Origin: JAUVPY01 sp034412795
GTDB lineage: Bacteria > Chloroflexota > Anaerolineae > 4572-78 > NAK82
Assembly (NCBI GenBank): GCA_034412795.1
Contig: DAOUMD010000074.1
Location: 1 to 64,000, forward strand
Length of the DNA: 64,000 nt
Reading direction: 5' to 3'
The position numbers and the translations under genes were made by a program. Positions 7,186 through 14,569 of this stretch are shown here, piece after piece (within the stretch, counting starts at the first letter, position 1; every line of letters starts with the position of its first letter). The notes beneath the pieces are model-generated. The model was not told where the DNA came from. It ran no database searches and saw nothing but the letters and a program-made list of their open reading frames with translations.

Positions 7186-7203
7186 GGAACAGGATAGTGT
7201 TCC
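7186..7203. promoter_or_regulatory. GGAACA-n6-TGTTCC dyad upstream of BMC-H
   Basis: A perfect 6-bp inverted repeat with a 6-base spacer lies 38 bases upstream of the BMC-H start codon. It could bind a regulator or form a small leader hairpin. No matching promoter is evident. Confidence 0.35.
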
Positions 7204-7276
7204 ATAAAAGGCGTAGAGGGGACTATTGATGATTGATGAGTGTTGGAGTTTCTGGTGTATTATTGCAGAGTCGAGA

Positions 7277-7915
7277 TTACTCGCGCTTGCCCTGTTCAAC
7301 TTCCCGGCCTGTTACGCCTTCAATTGCAGCCAGCGCCGCGCCGTAGCCAGCCATGATGTCTCGCTCCTCTCCTCCCAGGTAAACACGTCCAAAGGAGCCG
7401 AAGGCCATCACCTCCAGGATGTTGATTTCAGCCGCCTTTTCTGCTTCGTTGGCGGCCAGGGAGGCGTAGCCCGCTGGCTCAACCTCAAGGACGTATAGAG
7501 TCTGACCGGCCAGCAACATGTGCCCGTGGCGCATGCGGTTGATAAGCTGTACCTGGTGGGCGTCAATTCTGCGGATGATCTGGCTGGAAACCACACGAGG
7601 CTTGCGACGGTCCTCTTCGCGCAGCCTCAAGGCATCCAGGATGGCGGTCCCTGCGGCGCGCGTTTCGGCTTGCGATTCCGAGTGGACTTCCAGAAGGCCG
7701 TACAGACGCTCCACAATTTGAAGGCCAGGACGGACTTTGGTGGACTTGAGGGCCACGTCGGTGATGCGATTGATCTCGATGCCAGGTGAAATCTCAATCC
7801 AGAGTGAAGCATCATTGGGTAGCGGCAGAAAGCCTCGGGCTACCGTGCCCAGAAATGCAGCATGTTGCGGCTGCAAGCTATCGAGAAAGACGTAGCTGCG
7901 TAGATCAACGGACAA
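7277..7915 (-). CDS. Divergent BMC-T tandem-domain shell protein
   Basis: The 212-residue protein has two BMC-like domains. Domain 1 is about residues 36-98 (ASLWIEISPGIEINRITDVALKS, then GLLEVHS). Domain 2 is about residues 138-203, with VLEVEPAGYASLAANEAEKAA followed by GRVYLGGEE. The N-terminal 35 residues, beginning SVDLRSYVFLDSLQPQ, are shared by a distinct BMC-T subgroup. It should form a trimeric pseudohexamer facet tile different from the protein at 4189-4782. The TTG start at 7915 has AAGGAG nine bases upstream. It lies 65 bases after the zinc-finger gene in the same orientation. Confidence 0.85.
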   Translation of the reverse strand: MSVDLRSYVFLDSLQPQHAAFLGTVARGFLPLPNDASLWIEISPGIEINRITDVALKSTKVRPGLQIVERLYGLLEVHSESQAETRAAGTAILDALRLREEDRRKPRVVSSQIIRRIDAHQVQLINRMRHGHMLLAGQTLYVLEVEPAGYASLAANEAEKAAEINILEVMAFGSFGRVYLGGEERDIMAGYGAALAAIEGVTGREVEQGKRE

Positions 7916-7980
7916 GGTGAATTCTCCTTCCTATCGACGTGGGGGAGTTCGCAGTCAGAGCAGCGTACTGATTTTCGGGC

Positions 7981-8205
7981 TCAAGCCAGTTTGCTCGATG
8001 GAAATGAAAGCTGTCCAGGGGCGCTAGCCCATAGTAGTCGCTGAAGATGTTCCACAGCCTGATCGTCATACGCTTTCTCACCGCATACGTCGCAGATGAC
8101 AGCCGGCATGCGATCCACGACCAGCAGCGCATCGCCGTGCCATTGAACATAAACCATATCCCGGCGCTGAAGGCGACCGGTGTGACAGTAAGGACAGATA
8201 TTCAT
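7981..8205 (-). CDS. YgiT-type zinc finger protein
   Basis: This 74-residue protein shows CPYC (C4, C7) and CDVCGE (C38, C41), the YgiT/MqsA N-terminal zinc-finger layout. An intervening strand region contains VYVQWHGDALLVVDRMPAVIC. The C-terminal helix is truncated compared with full MqsA antitoxins; there is no HTH. Its ATG overlaps the deoC stop codon (ATGA), so it is translationally coupled to the aldolase. In other genomes such proteins are partners of small toxins, but no toxin gene is adjacent here. A metal-binding regulator or orphan antitoxin are the two readings. Confidence 0.8.
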   Translation of the reverse strand: MNICPYCHTGRLQRRDMVYVQWHGDALLVVDRMPAVICDVCGEKAYDDQAVEHLQRLLWASAPGQLSFPSSKLA

Positions 8206-9095
8206 AGACGCTTTTTAGCCTCTTGTACAATCTTAACGCCAGCACTGGCGCCAATACGGGTTGCACCTGCTTTGACCATACCTTCAGCATCTGCAAGGTT
8301 GCGGATGCCGCCGGCGGCCTTCACCCCCATTTCGGGACCCACCACTTGGCGCATCAGGGCAACGTCGGCTACCGTAGCGCCACCGGGCCCGAATCCGGTA
8401 GAAGTTTTGACATAATTAGCGCCGGCCTTCTTGGCCAGTTCACAGGCTTTGGCCTTTTCCTGTTCGGTAAGAAGCGCGGCCTCAATGATAACTTTGCATA
8501 TGGCGCCGTTATTGTGACAGGTACGCGTGACCATCGCGATGTCTCGCTCTACCAGATCAAATTCTTTACCTTTGAGCGCCCCAATGTTGATGACCATATC
8601 AACCTCGGTCGCCCCATCGTCTATGGACTGTTGAGCTTCGTAGGCTTTCACCTCGGATGGGGTGGCTCCCAGCGGAAAGCCTACGACAGTGCATACAGCG
8701 ACATCCGAATCTTTGAGCAGATCGTGGCAAAGCTTTACGTGCGTGGGGTTAACACAGACGGCAGCGAAACCATACTGCCGGGCTTCGTGGCATAGTTGTG
8801 AGATTTGGCTCTGAGTGGCATCGGGTTTTAGCAGGGTATGGTCAATTAGGCGCGCAATGTCGCCGTCTACGTGCTGGATCCCTAGCGTGGCGCTAAAGCG
8901 CGAAGCACCCGCCTCCATCGCTTGACGTACAAGGTCGGGGCGGTGTTGCACGCCCTGTCGTTCGCAGTCGGGGCAGTTAGGGTCGTGACTACTGTCAACG
9001 GCAGGTACGTTTGTGCGGTTCTCGTTGAGAGCCGCCAATACCTGTTGGGTAATTTCTTCCACCAGGCGTTCGACGGTAGCAGCGTCGTATTGCAT
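8202..9095 (-). CDS. deoC: Deoxyribose-phosphate aldolase (DeoC) with N-terminal encapsulation peptide
   Basis: The core (residues 79-297) is a class I DERA: D166 in EVDMVIN, K201 in ICKVIIEA, and Schiff-base K230 in YVKTSTGFGPGG are all present. It converts 2-deoxyribose-5-phosphate to acetaldehyde and glyceraldehyde-3-phosphate. The first 78 residues are extra relative to ordinary DeoC. Residues 5-22 (AATVERLVEEITQQVLAA) form the amphipathic encapsulation helix. A CPDC knuckle (C41, C44) with H51 follows in the linker and may bind a metal. The ATG at 9095 has GGAAAGTGAG upstream. It is nine bases downstream of the isomerase gene. Encapsulation would trap the volatile acetaldehyde for the CoA-acylating dehydrogenase. 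Confidence 0.95.
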   Translation of the reverse strand: MQYDAATVERLVEEITQQVLAALNENRTNVPAVDSSHDPNCPDCERQGVQHRPDLVRQAMEAGASRFSATLGIQHVDGDIARLIDHTLLKPDATQSQISQLCHEARQYGFAAVCVNPTHVKLCHDLLKDSDVAVCTVVGFPLGATPSEVKAYEAQQSIDDGATEVDMVINIGALKGKEFDLVERDIAMVTRTCHNNGAICKVIIEAALLTEQEKAKACELAKKAGANYVKTSTGFGPGGATVADVALMRQVVGPEMGVKAAGGIRNLADAEGMVKAGATRIGASAGVKIVQEAKKRL

Positions 9096-9104
9096 ACGGG
9101 AAGC

Positions 9105-9839
9105 TCACTTTCCCTTTAGGTAGCGTCGTTCAATTTCCATGATTTTGTTCACGCGGCGCGCATGCCGCCCACCGCCAAAATCGGTCTCCAGCCAGGTTTT
9201 GACAATCTGTCGGGCCAGGTTATTCCCAATGAGGCCAGCGCCCAATGTAAGAACGTTGGCGTTGTTATGTTCACGGCTGTTGACAGCGGTCGCTTGGTCG
9301 TAACACATAGCAGCGCGTACGCCGGGCACTTTGTTGGCGGCCATACCTGAGCCGATACCTGCTCCGTCAATGATGATCCCCCGAAAAGCGTTTCCATCGG
9401 CCACTTGACGGGCGACGGCATAAGCAAAGTCAGGATAATCGACCGACTCTTTGCTGTGGGTACCGCAATCCAGGGTATGATAGCCTAATTCAGCCAGGAA
9501 AGCTTTGAGGTGCTCTTTCATCTCAAAACCTCCGTGATCACAGCCGATAGCGACCACGTGGCTTGATCCGGAAGGGGGGGGCTCGTTGAGGGTATCAGAG
9601 ACGGTAGATGTAAGTGTGATGCGACGCTCCATCGCCACTTGACGAGCCAAGGGAGTGATCAATGCCTCTTCCGGCACATGTATCGTAGTGCCTGGCTCAG
9701 ACTGACTTATGTCTTCGGCAGTGACAATTGCCTGGGAAGGACGCTCATCTTGAGTGAGCACCACCCCAGTGGTATTTCGCAGTGTGCGCAGCACCACTCG
9801 GCGCACGATTTGGCGTATCTCGTTCTCACTGTAGGGCAT
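9105..9839 (-). CDS. rpiB: RpiB/LacAB-family sugar-phosphate isomerase with encapsulation peptide and altered active site
   Basis: Residues 94-244 match the RpiB/LacAB isomerase fold: GCDHGG at 99-104, REHNNANVL with H191, and GGGRHARRV near the end. Residues 6-20 (NEIRQIVRRVVLRTL) form an encapsulation helix. A small linker domain follows, with the ITPLAR segment (61-66) seen in several microcompartment enzymes. The canonical catalytic motif CGTGIG is DGAGIG here (D158, A160), so both the Cys base and the Thr of E. coli-type RpiB are replaced. LacA subunits also have Asp at this place. The enzyme may therefore use a different base, act on a different phosphosugar, or be non-catalytic. The gene starts 12 bases after lepB, with no strong ribosome binding site. 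Confidence 0.9.
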   Translation of the reverse strand: MPYSENEIRQIVRRVVLRTLRNTTGVVLTQDERPSQAIVTAEDISQSEPGTTIHVPEEALITPLARQVAMERRITLTSTVSDTLNEPPPSGSSHVVAIGCDHGGFEMKEHLKAFLAELGYHTLDCGTHSKESVDYPDFAYAVARQVADGNAFRGIIIDGAGIGSGMAANKVPGVRAAMCYDQATAVNSREHNNANVLTLGAGLIGNNLARQIVKTWLETDFGGGRHARRVNKIMEIERRYLKGK

Positions 9840-9851
9840 GATAGCAACCAG

Positions 9852-10541
9852 TTATTCTTGGGGGATGAGAGTCTCCAGTAGGTGACCGACAGTCGCCGAT
9901 GCTGAAGGGGCATCACGTGGAATCACGCCCCAATAATTGGGAGGCCAATACGAAATCCACGCTTTGCCCACAACCTTATCCTCTTCAAGCATGCCCCAAT
10001 TATGTGAGTCACTGGAACTATTTCGATTGTCTCCTAGCACGAACAGTTCGTTAGCGCCGACACGGCGTGGACTCATCGAGTATGATCCGGGATACACAAC
10101 GTAGGGTTCGTCGATAGGCTCATTGTTGATCAATACCTGGCCATTTTGGATCTCAACCAAATTTCCGGACACGCCAATCACGCGTTTCACATAATCTTCG
10201 CCTGGACGGTTGGGTGGTTCGAAGACAATTACGTCGCCCTGCTGGGGCGCACCCAGGCGATAACTTATCTTATCCACAATAAGGTACTGGCTGTTGTGCA
10301 AGTTAGGTTCCATACTGGTGCCCACGACACGGAAGTTGCGCACGACCGTCTGAATCAGAAAGAAGATTATCACAGTAAGGATAACTGTCTCCAATACCTC
10401 ACGGATGACCGTCTTGACAGTATCCCAGTTGGTAGACGTCTCTTCTTCAACTTGGCCTTCGGTTGTTTCTGTCTCTATGGCCTCGAGGTATGGCCCAACT
10501 GGAGAATCATTTCCCATATCCTCGTCGAACAGGCTATTCAA
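9852..10541 (-). CDS. lepB: Signal peptidase I
   Basis: This 229-residue membrane-bound serine protease cleaves signal peptides from exported proteins. S76 in TSMEPN and K119 in YVKRVIG are the catalytic Ser/Lys pair. The VLGDNRNSSSDSHNWG box is intact. One transmembrane helix spans residues 49-67, after a 40-residue acidic cytosolic leader. The start is TTG 10541, with GAGGAG six bases upstream. It is the first gene after the promoter at 10575-10603, and rpiB follows after 12 bases. A housekeeping protease thus seems to head the microcompartment transcript, which is unusual. Confidence 0.95.
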   Translation of the reverse strand: MNSLFDEDMGNDSPVGPYLEAIETETTEGQVEEETSTNWDTVKTVIREVLETVILTVIIFFLIQTVVRNFRVVGTSMEPNLHNSQYLIVDKISYRLGAPQQGDVIVFEPPNRPGEDYVKRVIGVSGNLVEIQNGQVLINNEPIDEPYVVYPGSYSMSPRRVGANELFVLGDNRNSSSDSHNWGMLEEDKVVGKAWISYWPPNYWGVIPRDAPSASATVGHLLETLIPQE

Positions 10542-10574
10542 GAGGAACTCCTCATCTCAGGTAGATTAGGAGCA

Positions 10575-10603
10575 ATTATAGTACACTTCCAGGGGGGTGG
10601 CAA
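10575..10603 (-). promoter_or_regulatory. Predicted sigma70 promoter of the lepB-microcompartment operon
   Basis: On the minus strand TTGCCA (10603-10598) and a perfect TATAAT (10580-10575) are separated by 17 bases. The leader to the lepB TTG codon would be about 27 bases. The gene string down to about 8 kb has gaps of at most 65 bases, so this is the best candidate for the main promoter of the upstream half of the locus. Confidence 0.7.
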
Positions 10604-10623
10604 AAGGGGGAAGCGAGCTTATC

Positions 10624-13600
10624 TTATGAGTTGTTTGCGCGTGAAATCGGTAGCGTGAAGGTGAAAGTGGTCCCTTGATCAGGCTCGCTCTGGAACCATA
10701 TCTCGCCACCATGTATTTCCACCAGGCTCTTGGTGATGCTAAGTCCCAGACCGGTGCCTGGTACATCACGCACACGAGGGTCGTCGGCGCGGAAGAATTT
10801 GGTGAATAGTTGCTGTTGATCTTCAGGTGTGATGCCCACGCCCGTATCACGAATGCTGACAGTCAGGCAACCGGCGGACGCGAATTGCGTTTGCCCGTTC
10901 ACTATAATATGGATCTGGCCGCCGTCAGGGGTATACTTATAGGCGTTGCTGATCAGATTGTTGAGAATCTGGATGACCCGTTCTTGATCGCCCCATACAG
11001 GTGGTAGGGTGGTGGGAACGTCGATCTCCAGGGCCAGTTGTTTGGCTTCGATTTGCGCTTTTACTGATTGGATCACGGTATTGATGACTTCATGCAGATC
11101 CACCTGGTCCATTTCCAAGCGCAGACGCCCGGCCTCGATCCGGCTTACATCCAGCAAGTCGGCTACCAGCCGGTCCATGCGATCCACATTGGCCGAGATA
11201 ATGTTGAGGAACTCCCTCTGTTGGTCAGACAAATCGCCTACGGCGCCCAAGGTAAGCAGCTTGGCATAGCCTTTGATGGATGTCATTGGGATTTTCAGTT
11301 CGTGTGAGGCGACAGACATGAACTCAGTTTTGGCCCGGTTGGCGGTTTGGGCCTGTTCATAGAGTCGGGCGTTTTCAATGGCTATCGCGGCATGATCGGC
11401 CAGCCGGATGACGAAATCTAGATCTTGTTGGACAAAGGCATTGGGGTATGGACTTTCCAGGGCGATGACTGCCCGAGTTTCGTCCTGATACAGGATGGGG
11501 ACGGCCATCTGCGAATGAGTCTGGTCAACGATTGTCTTGGAGTCTGAATGTTCGCGTGTGTTTTCAATCAGGGTTGGCTGTCCGGTACGGGTGGCTTGCC
11601 CGATAGCGCCATGTTGAATCGGCCATGCTTCGTCCTGGTAGCGGTCATATTCGGCCGGGGCGCCTCGTTGTGCTACCAGGTAGAGCCCCGTGCCCTCTTC
11701 GTTCAATACTCCCACGACGCCAGTGGGTGCGCTCACCGCATCCATTGCGTGTTCCAGTGTCAAATCCATTACGCGGGCAAAGTCGAGGGTGGCGTTCAAT
11801 TGCCGATCGATGAGCTGCAAGGTATGGAGTTCTTGAACTCGTTCAGCTAATGCCTGATCGGTCATCGTAAACAGTCGGGCGTTCTCAATGGCAATGGCGG
11901 CGTGAGCAGCAAAACTGAGAAGGAGTTCTGTGTCTTCTTCGGAGAAGTTGACCGGGGTACGCTTATTAACCAACTCTATGACCCCCACCAGTCGGTCGTG
12001 GCTGATCATCGGCACGCAGATCAAGTTGCGTGTGCGAAACCCTGTGGTTTCGTCGAAAGAGGTATCCCAGCGTGGATCGGCCTGCACATCGCTGACGATG
12101 AGAGGCTCTCTTCTTGAGGCAACGGTACCAACGATGCTGCTGTCGTTGACCGCAACCTGTACGCCGTCCAACTGATTGCCGACGGGGCTCAGCACGACCT
12201 CAAAGGCGAGGGCTTCCCCACTGTCATCAGCCAGCAGTAAAGACCCGGCCTCGGCATCAAGAAGTTCCAGCGCCTTCTCCATTATTAGCTGGAGAAGTTT
12301 GTCTAGATCGAGTATCTGATTTACTGCTCGGCTTACCTCGTTGAGGGTATCGAGCTGGACGGCTCGTCGCTCGGCAGCTTCCAATAATTGGGCGTTTTCC
12401 AGGGCAATGGCTGTTTGGTTGGTGAGTGTGGTCAAGAACACTGTGTCATCCTCCTCGCGGTATGGTTCGCCTGATCGCTTGGAGCCCAAAAGGACCCAGC
12501 CTATCAGGTGTTTGGTCCCGTTCAATGGAACAAGCAGTTCTGGCTCAAGCACAGCGAGCTTATCCAATTCCTCTGGAGACAAGCCGCCAGGCGGAGAACT
12601 GTTGGCACCGAATGAGAGCATAAGCGCCTCACTATCTTGTGGGCGTTCTATGCGGATAGCAGACAGACGACGAGGTAGATCGTCGCCTGCGTCAAACTGG
12701 ATTCGAACGGCAAGCGGTATTGGTGTTCCGATTTGCTTGCGTATAGAGTAAGTGTTTGATGTAGGGTCGTATAGGAAGATCGCCGCTTGCTCTGGATGCA
12801 GGGCAGTCTCACAGCGGTCGAGTAACGCTGCCAGGATGCGCTCCGTCTCAAGTGGTGCTGAGGTAAGCTCGCGACCGTAGTCCTGCAACACGAGTCCATA
12901 GTCTACTCTTTCGCGAAAAAAGGCCTTGTCAACTATACCCTGCAATCGGTCGCGCACCGGTCCCAGGAAGAAGATCAGTGCTAGCACGAAGAGGGCTAAC
13001 AAGACGGGATCACCGGCTGCTGCTGAAGTCTGAAACATCCATCCCACCAAGCTGACGCTCACGAAATAGGCGCCGGTCACCAGCAAAGTCAGGCCCAGGT
13101 AGACCAGCGTGCGGCTGAGCACCAAGTCCAGGTTAAGAAGTCGGTAACGCAAAATTGCGTAGGTGATTGAGGCTGGGAAGAGAGCGAGGGGCGCGAAAAC
13201 CACGATGAAAGTGGCCGAAGACAGGGGTATCTGGACTCCTAACAAGTTAAGGAGAGTCCAGGAAATGGTTGGCAGAAAAGCGATGATGCTACCCCATATG
13301 ATGATCCGCGTCTGTTGCCGCGCGACGGGAGAAGTTGTCTCGAATCGGGTGTAAAGAAGCAAACTGATAAATCCAAGGGCTGAGAGACCGGCGAAGGCAA
13401 AACACCAGCGCCAAGGAATGAAATAGGCGCGCGGGGTGCTGAGTGTGGTAGTAGCGTAAAGCCCAATGGCCAAAGCTAACCCATAAGGCACAAAACGCAG
13501 CCAGAAATAACGTCGAAATAGCCCGGTTTCGGTAGGGAACACCAAAGCCAGGTGCAATAGGGCAGCTCCAATCAGGGGAATGGATAGGGTCCAGAGGTAG

Positions 13601-14238
13601 ACTAGAAAATGGTAACCGTATACGTCGAAAAAAGAACCGGCGAAAATGGCAAAAAAGACGGTGAAAAGGGCAAATACCTGTCCAGAGCGTTCGTTCCTCC
13701 GCATTCGATAGACAGCGATGCCCAGCGCCAAGTAAATCAATCCAAGCAGGTAAGAGAAACCAAATGCCCTTAGGAAATCAGCCGGGGGAAAGGTGATAAG
13801 AGGGATTCTCAGCTCAATCACTTCACCTGGTGGCAGCTCACCCTCTGGTCCACCGTCTCCAGAAACCTGCTGGGTTGGATCCTTTTCAACTGTCAGTGTT
13901 ACTGTTTGCCCCGGTTGCCTTTGGTTCAGAACAGCAGCTACTTCGCGCCCACTAGCAACGGGTTGTCCGTCGATTGCTAGCAGCCGGTCCGCGTTGCGTA
14001 ACCCAGCCTGTCTTGCCGGCCAGGTTGGACTATGAACATCACTGATGACCAGTGTTGGTTCGAGAAACACACCTACAAACGGATTTCGGGTCCATTGCCA
14101 CGCCAACACAGGTGCCAGCAGATTCACAATAACCGCCAATGCGACGGCGGCTGATATGACCAGGTGAATCATCCAGCTCCGGCTACGGGGAATTTGAGTA
14201 CCCTGGGTGATTTTGAAGGTACCCATACTAGGATTCAT
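10624..14238 (-). CDS. Membrane sensor histidine kinase: PDZ, multi-TM, GAF domains, HisKA/HATPase
   Basis: This 1204-residue kinase has a first TM segment (about 21-45), then an extracytoplasmic PDZ-like domain (about 64-120; QAGLRNADRLLAIDGQPV). A block of about seven TM helices (about 155-420) and three GAF domains (about 465-955) follow. HisKA has the phospho-acceptor His in VASHELKIPMTSIKG, and HATPase has the G-box GTGLGLSITKSLVEIHGG. The PDZ-plus-polytopic sensor layout recalls ComP-type kinases. No response regulator gene is adjacent, so the partner is encoded elsewhere. It follows its own promoter (14335-14363) and is 82 bases upstream of the lepB start. Confidence 0.92.
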   Translation of the reverse strand: MNPSMGTFKITQGTQIPRSRSWMIHLVISAAVALAVIVNLLAPVLAWQWTRNPFVGVFLEPTLVISDVHSPTWPARQAGLRNADRLLAIDGQPVASGREVAAVLNQRQPGQTVTLTVEKDPTQQVSGDGGPEGELPPGEVIELRIPLITFPPADFLRAFGFSYLLGLIYLALGIAVYRMRRNERSGQVFALFTVFFAIFAGSFFDVYGYHFLVYLWTLSIPLIGAALLHLALVFPTETGLFRRYFWLRFVPYGLALAIGLYATTTLSTPRAYFIPWRWCFAFAGLSALGFISLLLYTRFETTSPVARQQTRIIIWGSIIAFLPTISWTLLNLLGVQIPLSSATFIVVFAPLALFPASITYAILRYRLLNLDLVLSRTLVYLGLTLLVTGAYFVSVSLVGWMFQTSAAAGDPVLLALFVLALIFFLGPVRDRLQGIVDKAFFRERVDYGLVLQDYGRELTSAPLETERILAALLDRCETALHPEQAAIFLYDPTSNTYSIRKQIGTPIPLAVRIQFDAGDDLPRRLSAIRIERPQDSEALMLSFGANSSPPGGLSPEELDKLAVLEPELLVPLNGTKHLIGWVLLGSKRSGEPYREEDDTVFLTTLTNQTAIALENAQLLEAAERRAVQLDTLNEVSRAVNQILDLDKLLQLIMEKALELLDAEAGSLLLADDSGEALAFEVVLSPVGNQLDGVQVAVNDSSIVGTVASRREPLIVSDVQADPRWDTSFDETTGFRTRNLICVPMISHDRLVGVIELVNKRTPVNFSEEDTELLLSFAAHAAIAIENARLFTMTDQALAERVQELHTLQLIDRQLNATLDFARVMDLTLEHAMDAVSAPTGVVGVLNEEGTGLYLVAQRGAPAEYDRYQDEAWPIQHGAIGQATRTGQPTLIENTREHSDSKTIVDQTHSQMAVPILYQDETRAVIALESPYPNAFVQQDLDFVIRLADHAAIAIENARLYEQAQTANRAKTEFMSVASHELKIPMTSIKGYAKLLTLGAVGDLSDQQREFLNIISANVDRMDRLVADLLDVSRIEAGRLRLEMDQVDLHEVINTVIQSVKAQIEAKQLALEIDVPTTLPPVWGDQERVIQILNNLISNAYKYTPDGGQIHIIVNGQTQFASAGCLTVSIRDTGVGITPEDQQQLFTKFFRADDPRVRDVPGTGLGLSITKSLVEIHGGEIWFQSEPDQGTTFTFTLPISRANNS

Positions 14239-14334
14239 GGTTACGCTACAACAATCAGTGGCCTATCTATAACCCCAAGTTCGAGTAAAGAGATTAGAAT
14301 AGTTATCAAACTTATAAGTCACCGCCACGATTTC

Positions 14335-14363
14335 AGTGTAACATATCGGGATATGCAAGTCAA
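14335..14363 (-). promoter_or_regulatory. Predicted promoter of the PDZ-GAF histidine kinase
   Basis: TTGACT (14363-14358) and TACACT (14340-14335) on the minus strand are separated by 17 bases. This lies about 97 bases upstream of the kinase ATG. The remaining part of the 331-base gap between this kinase and dnaE (14239-14569) shows no gene or strong repeat. Confidence 0.55.
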
Positions 14364-14569
14364 GGCGTATTTTAGTACTTTTTAGTATGAACTACCAGCT
14401 TTGTATCTTGGCGGGAATGCCTTGAGTGGTAATCAGGGGTCAAGTCGCAAGCCTAGTCTGTACGACCACGCTCGCGCAGGCATGGCTCAAAGAGGAAATC
14501 CTCCCCAAGCGGGAAGGACTGGCGAAGTCTCAAATGTGTTGAATCAGCAAATGGAGCGACTACGGATTT

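Noticed and set aside
8223..8795. 190-codon plus-strand open frame opposite deoC
   Set aside because: Shadow of the deoC reading frame; no family features.
14239..14569. Small gene in the gap between the PDZ kinase and dnaE
   Set aside because: Short plus-strand frames there lack ribosome sites and protein-like composition; only a promoter is supported.
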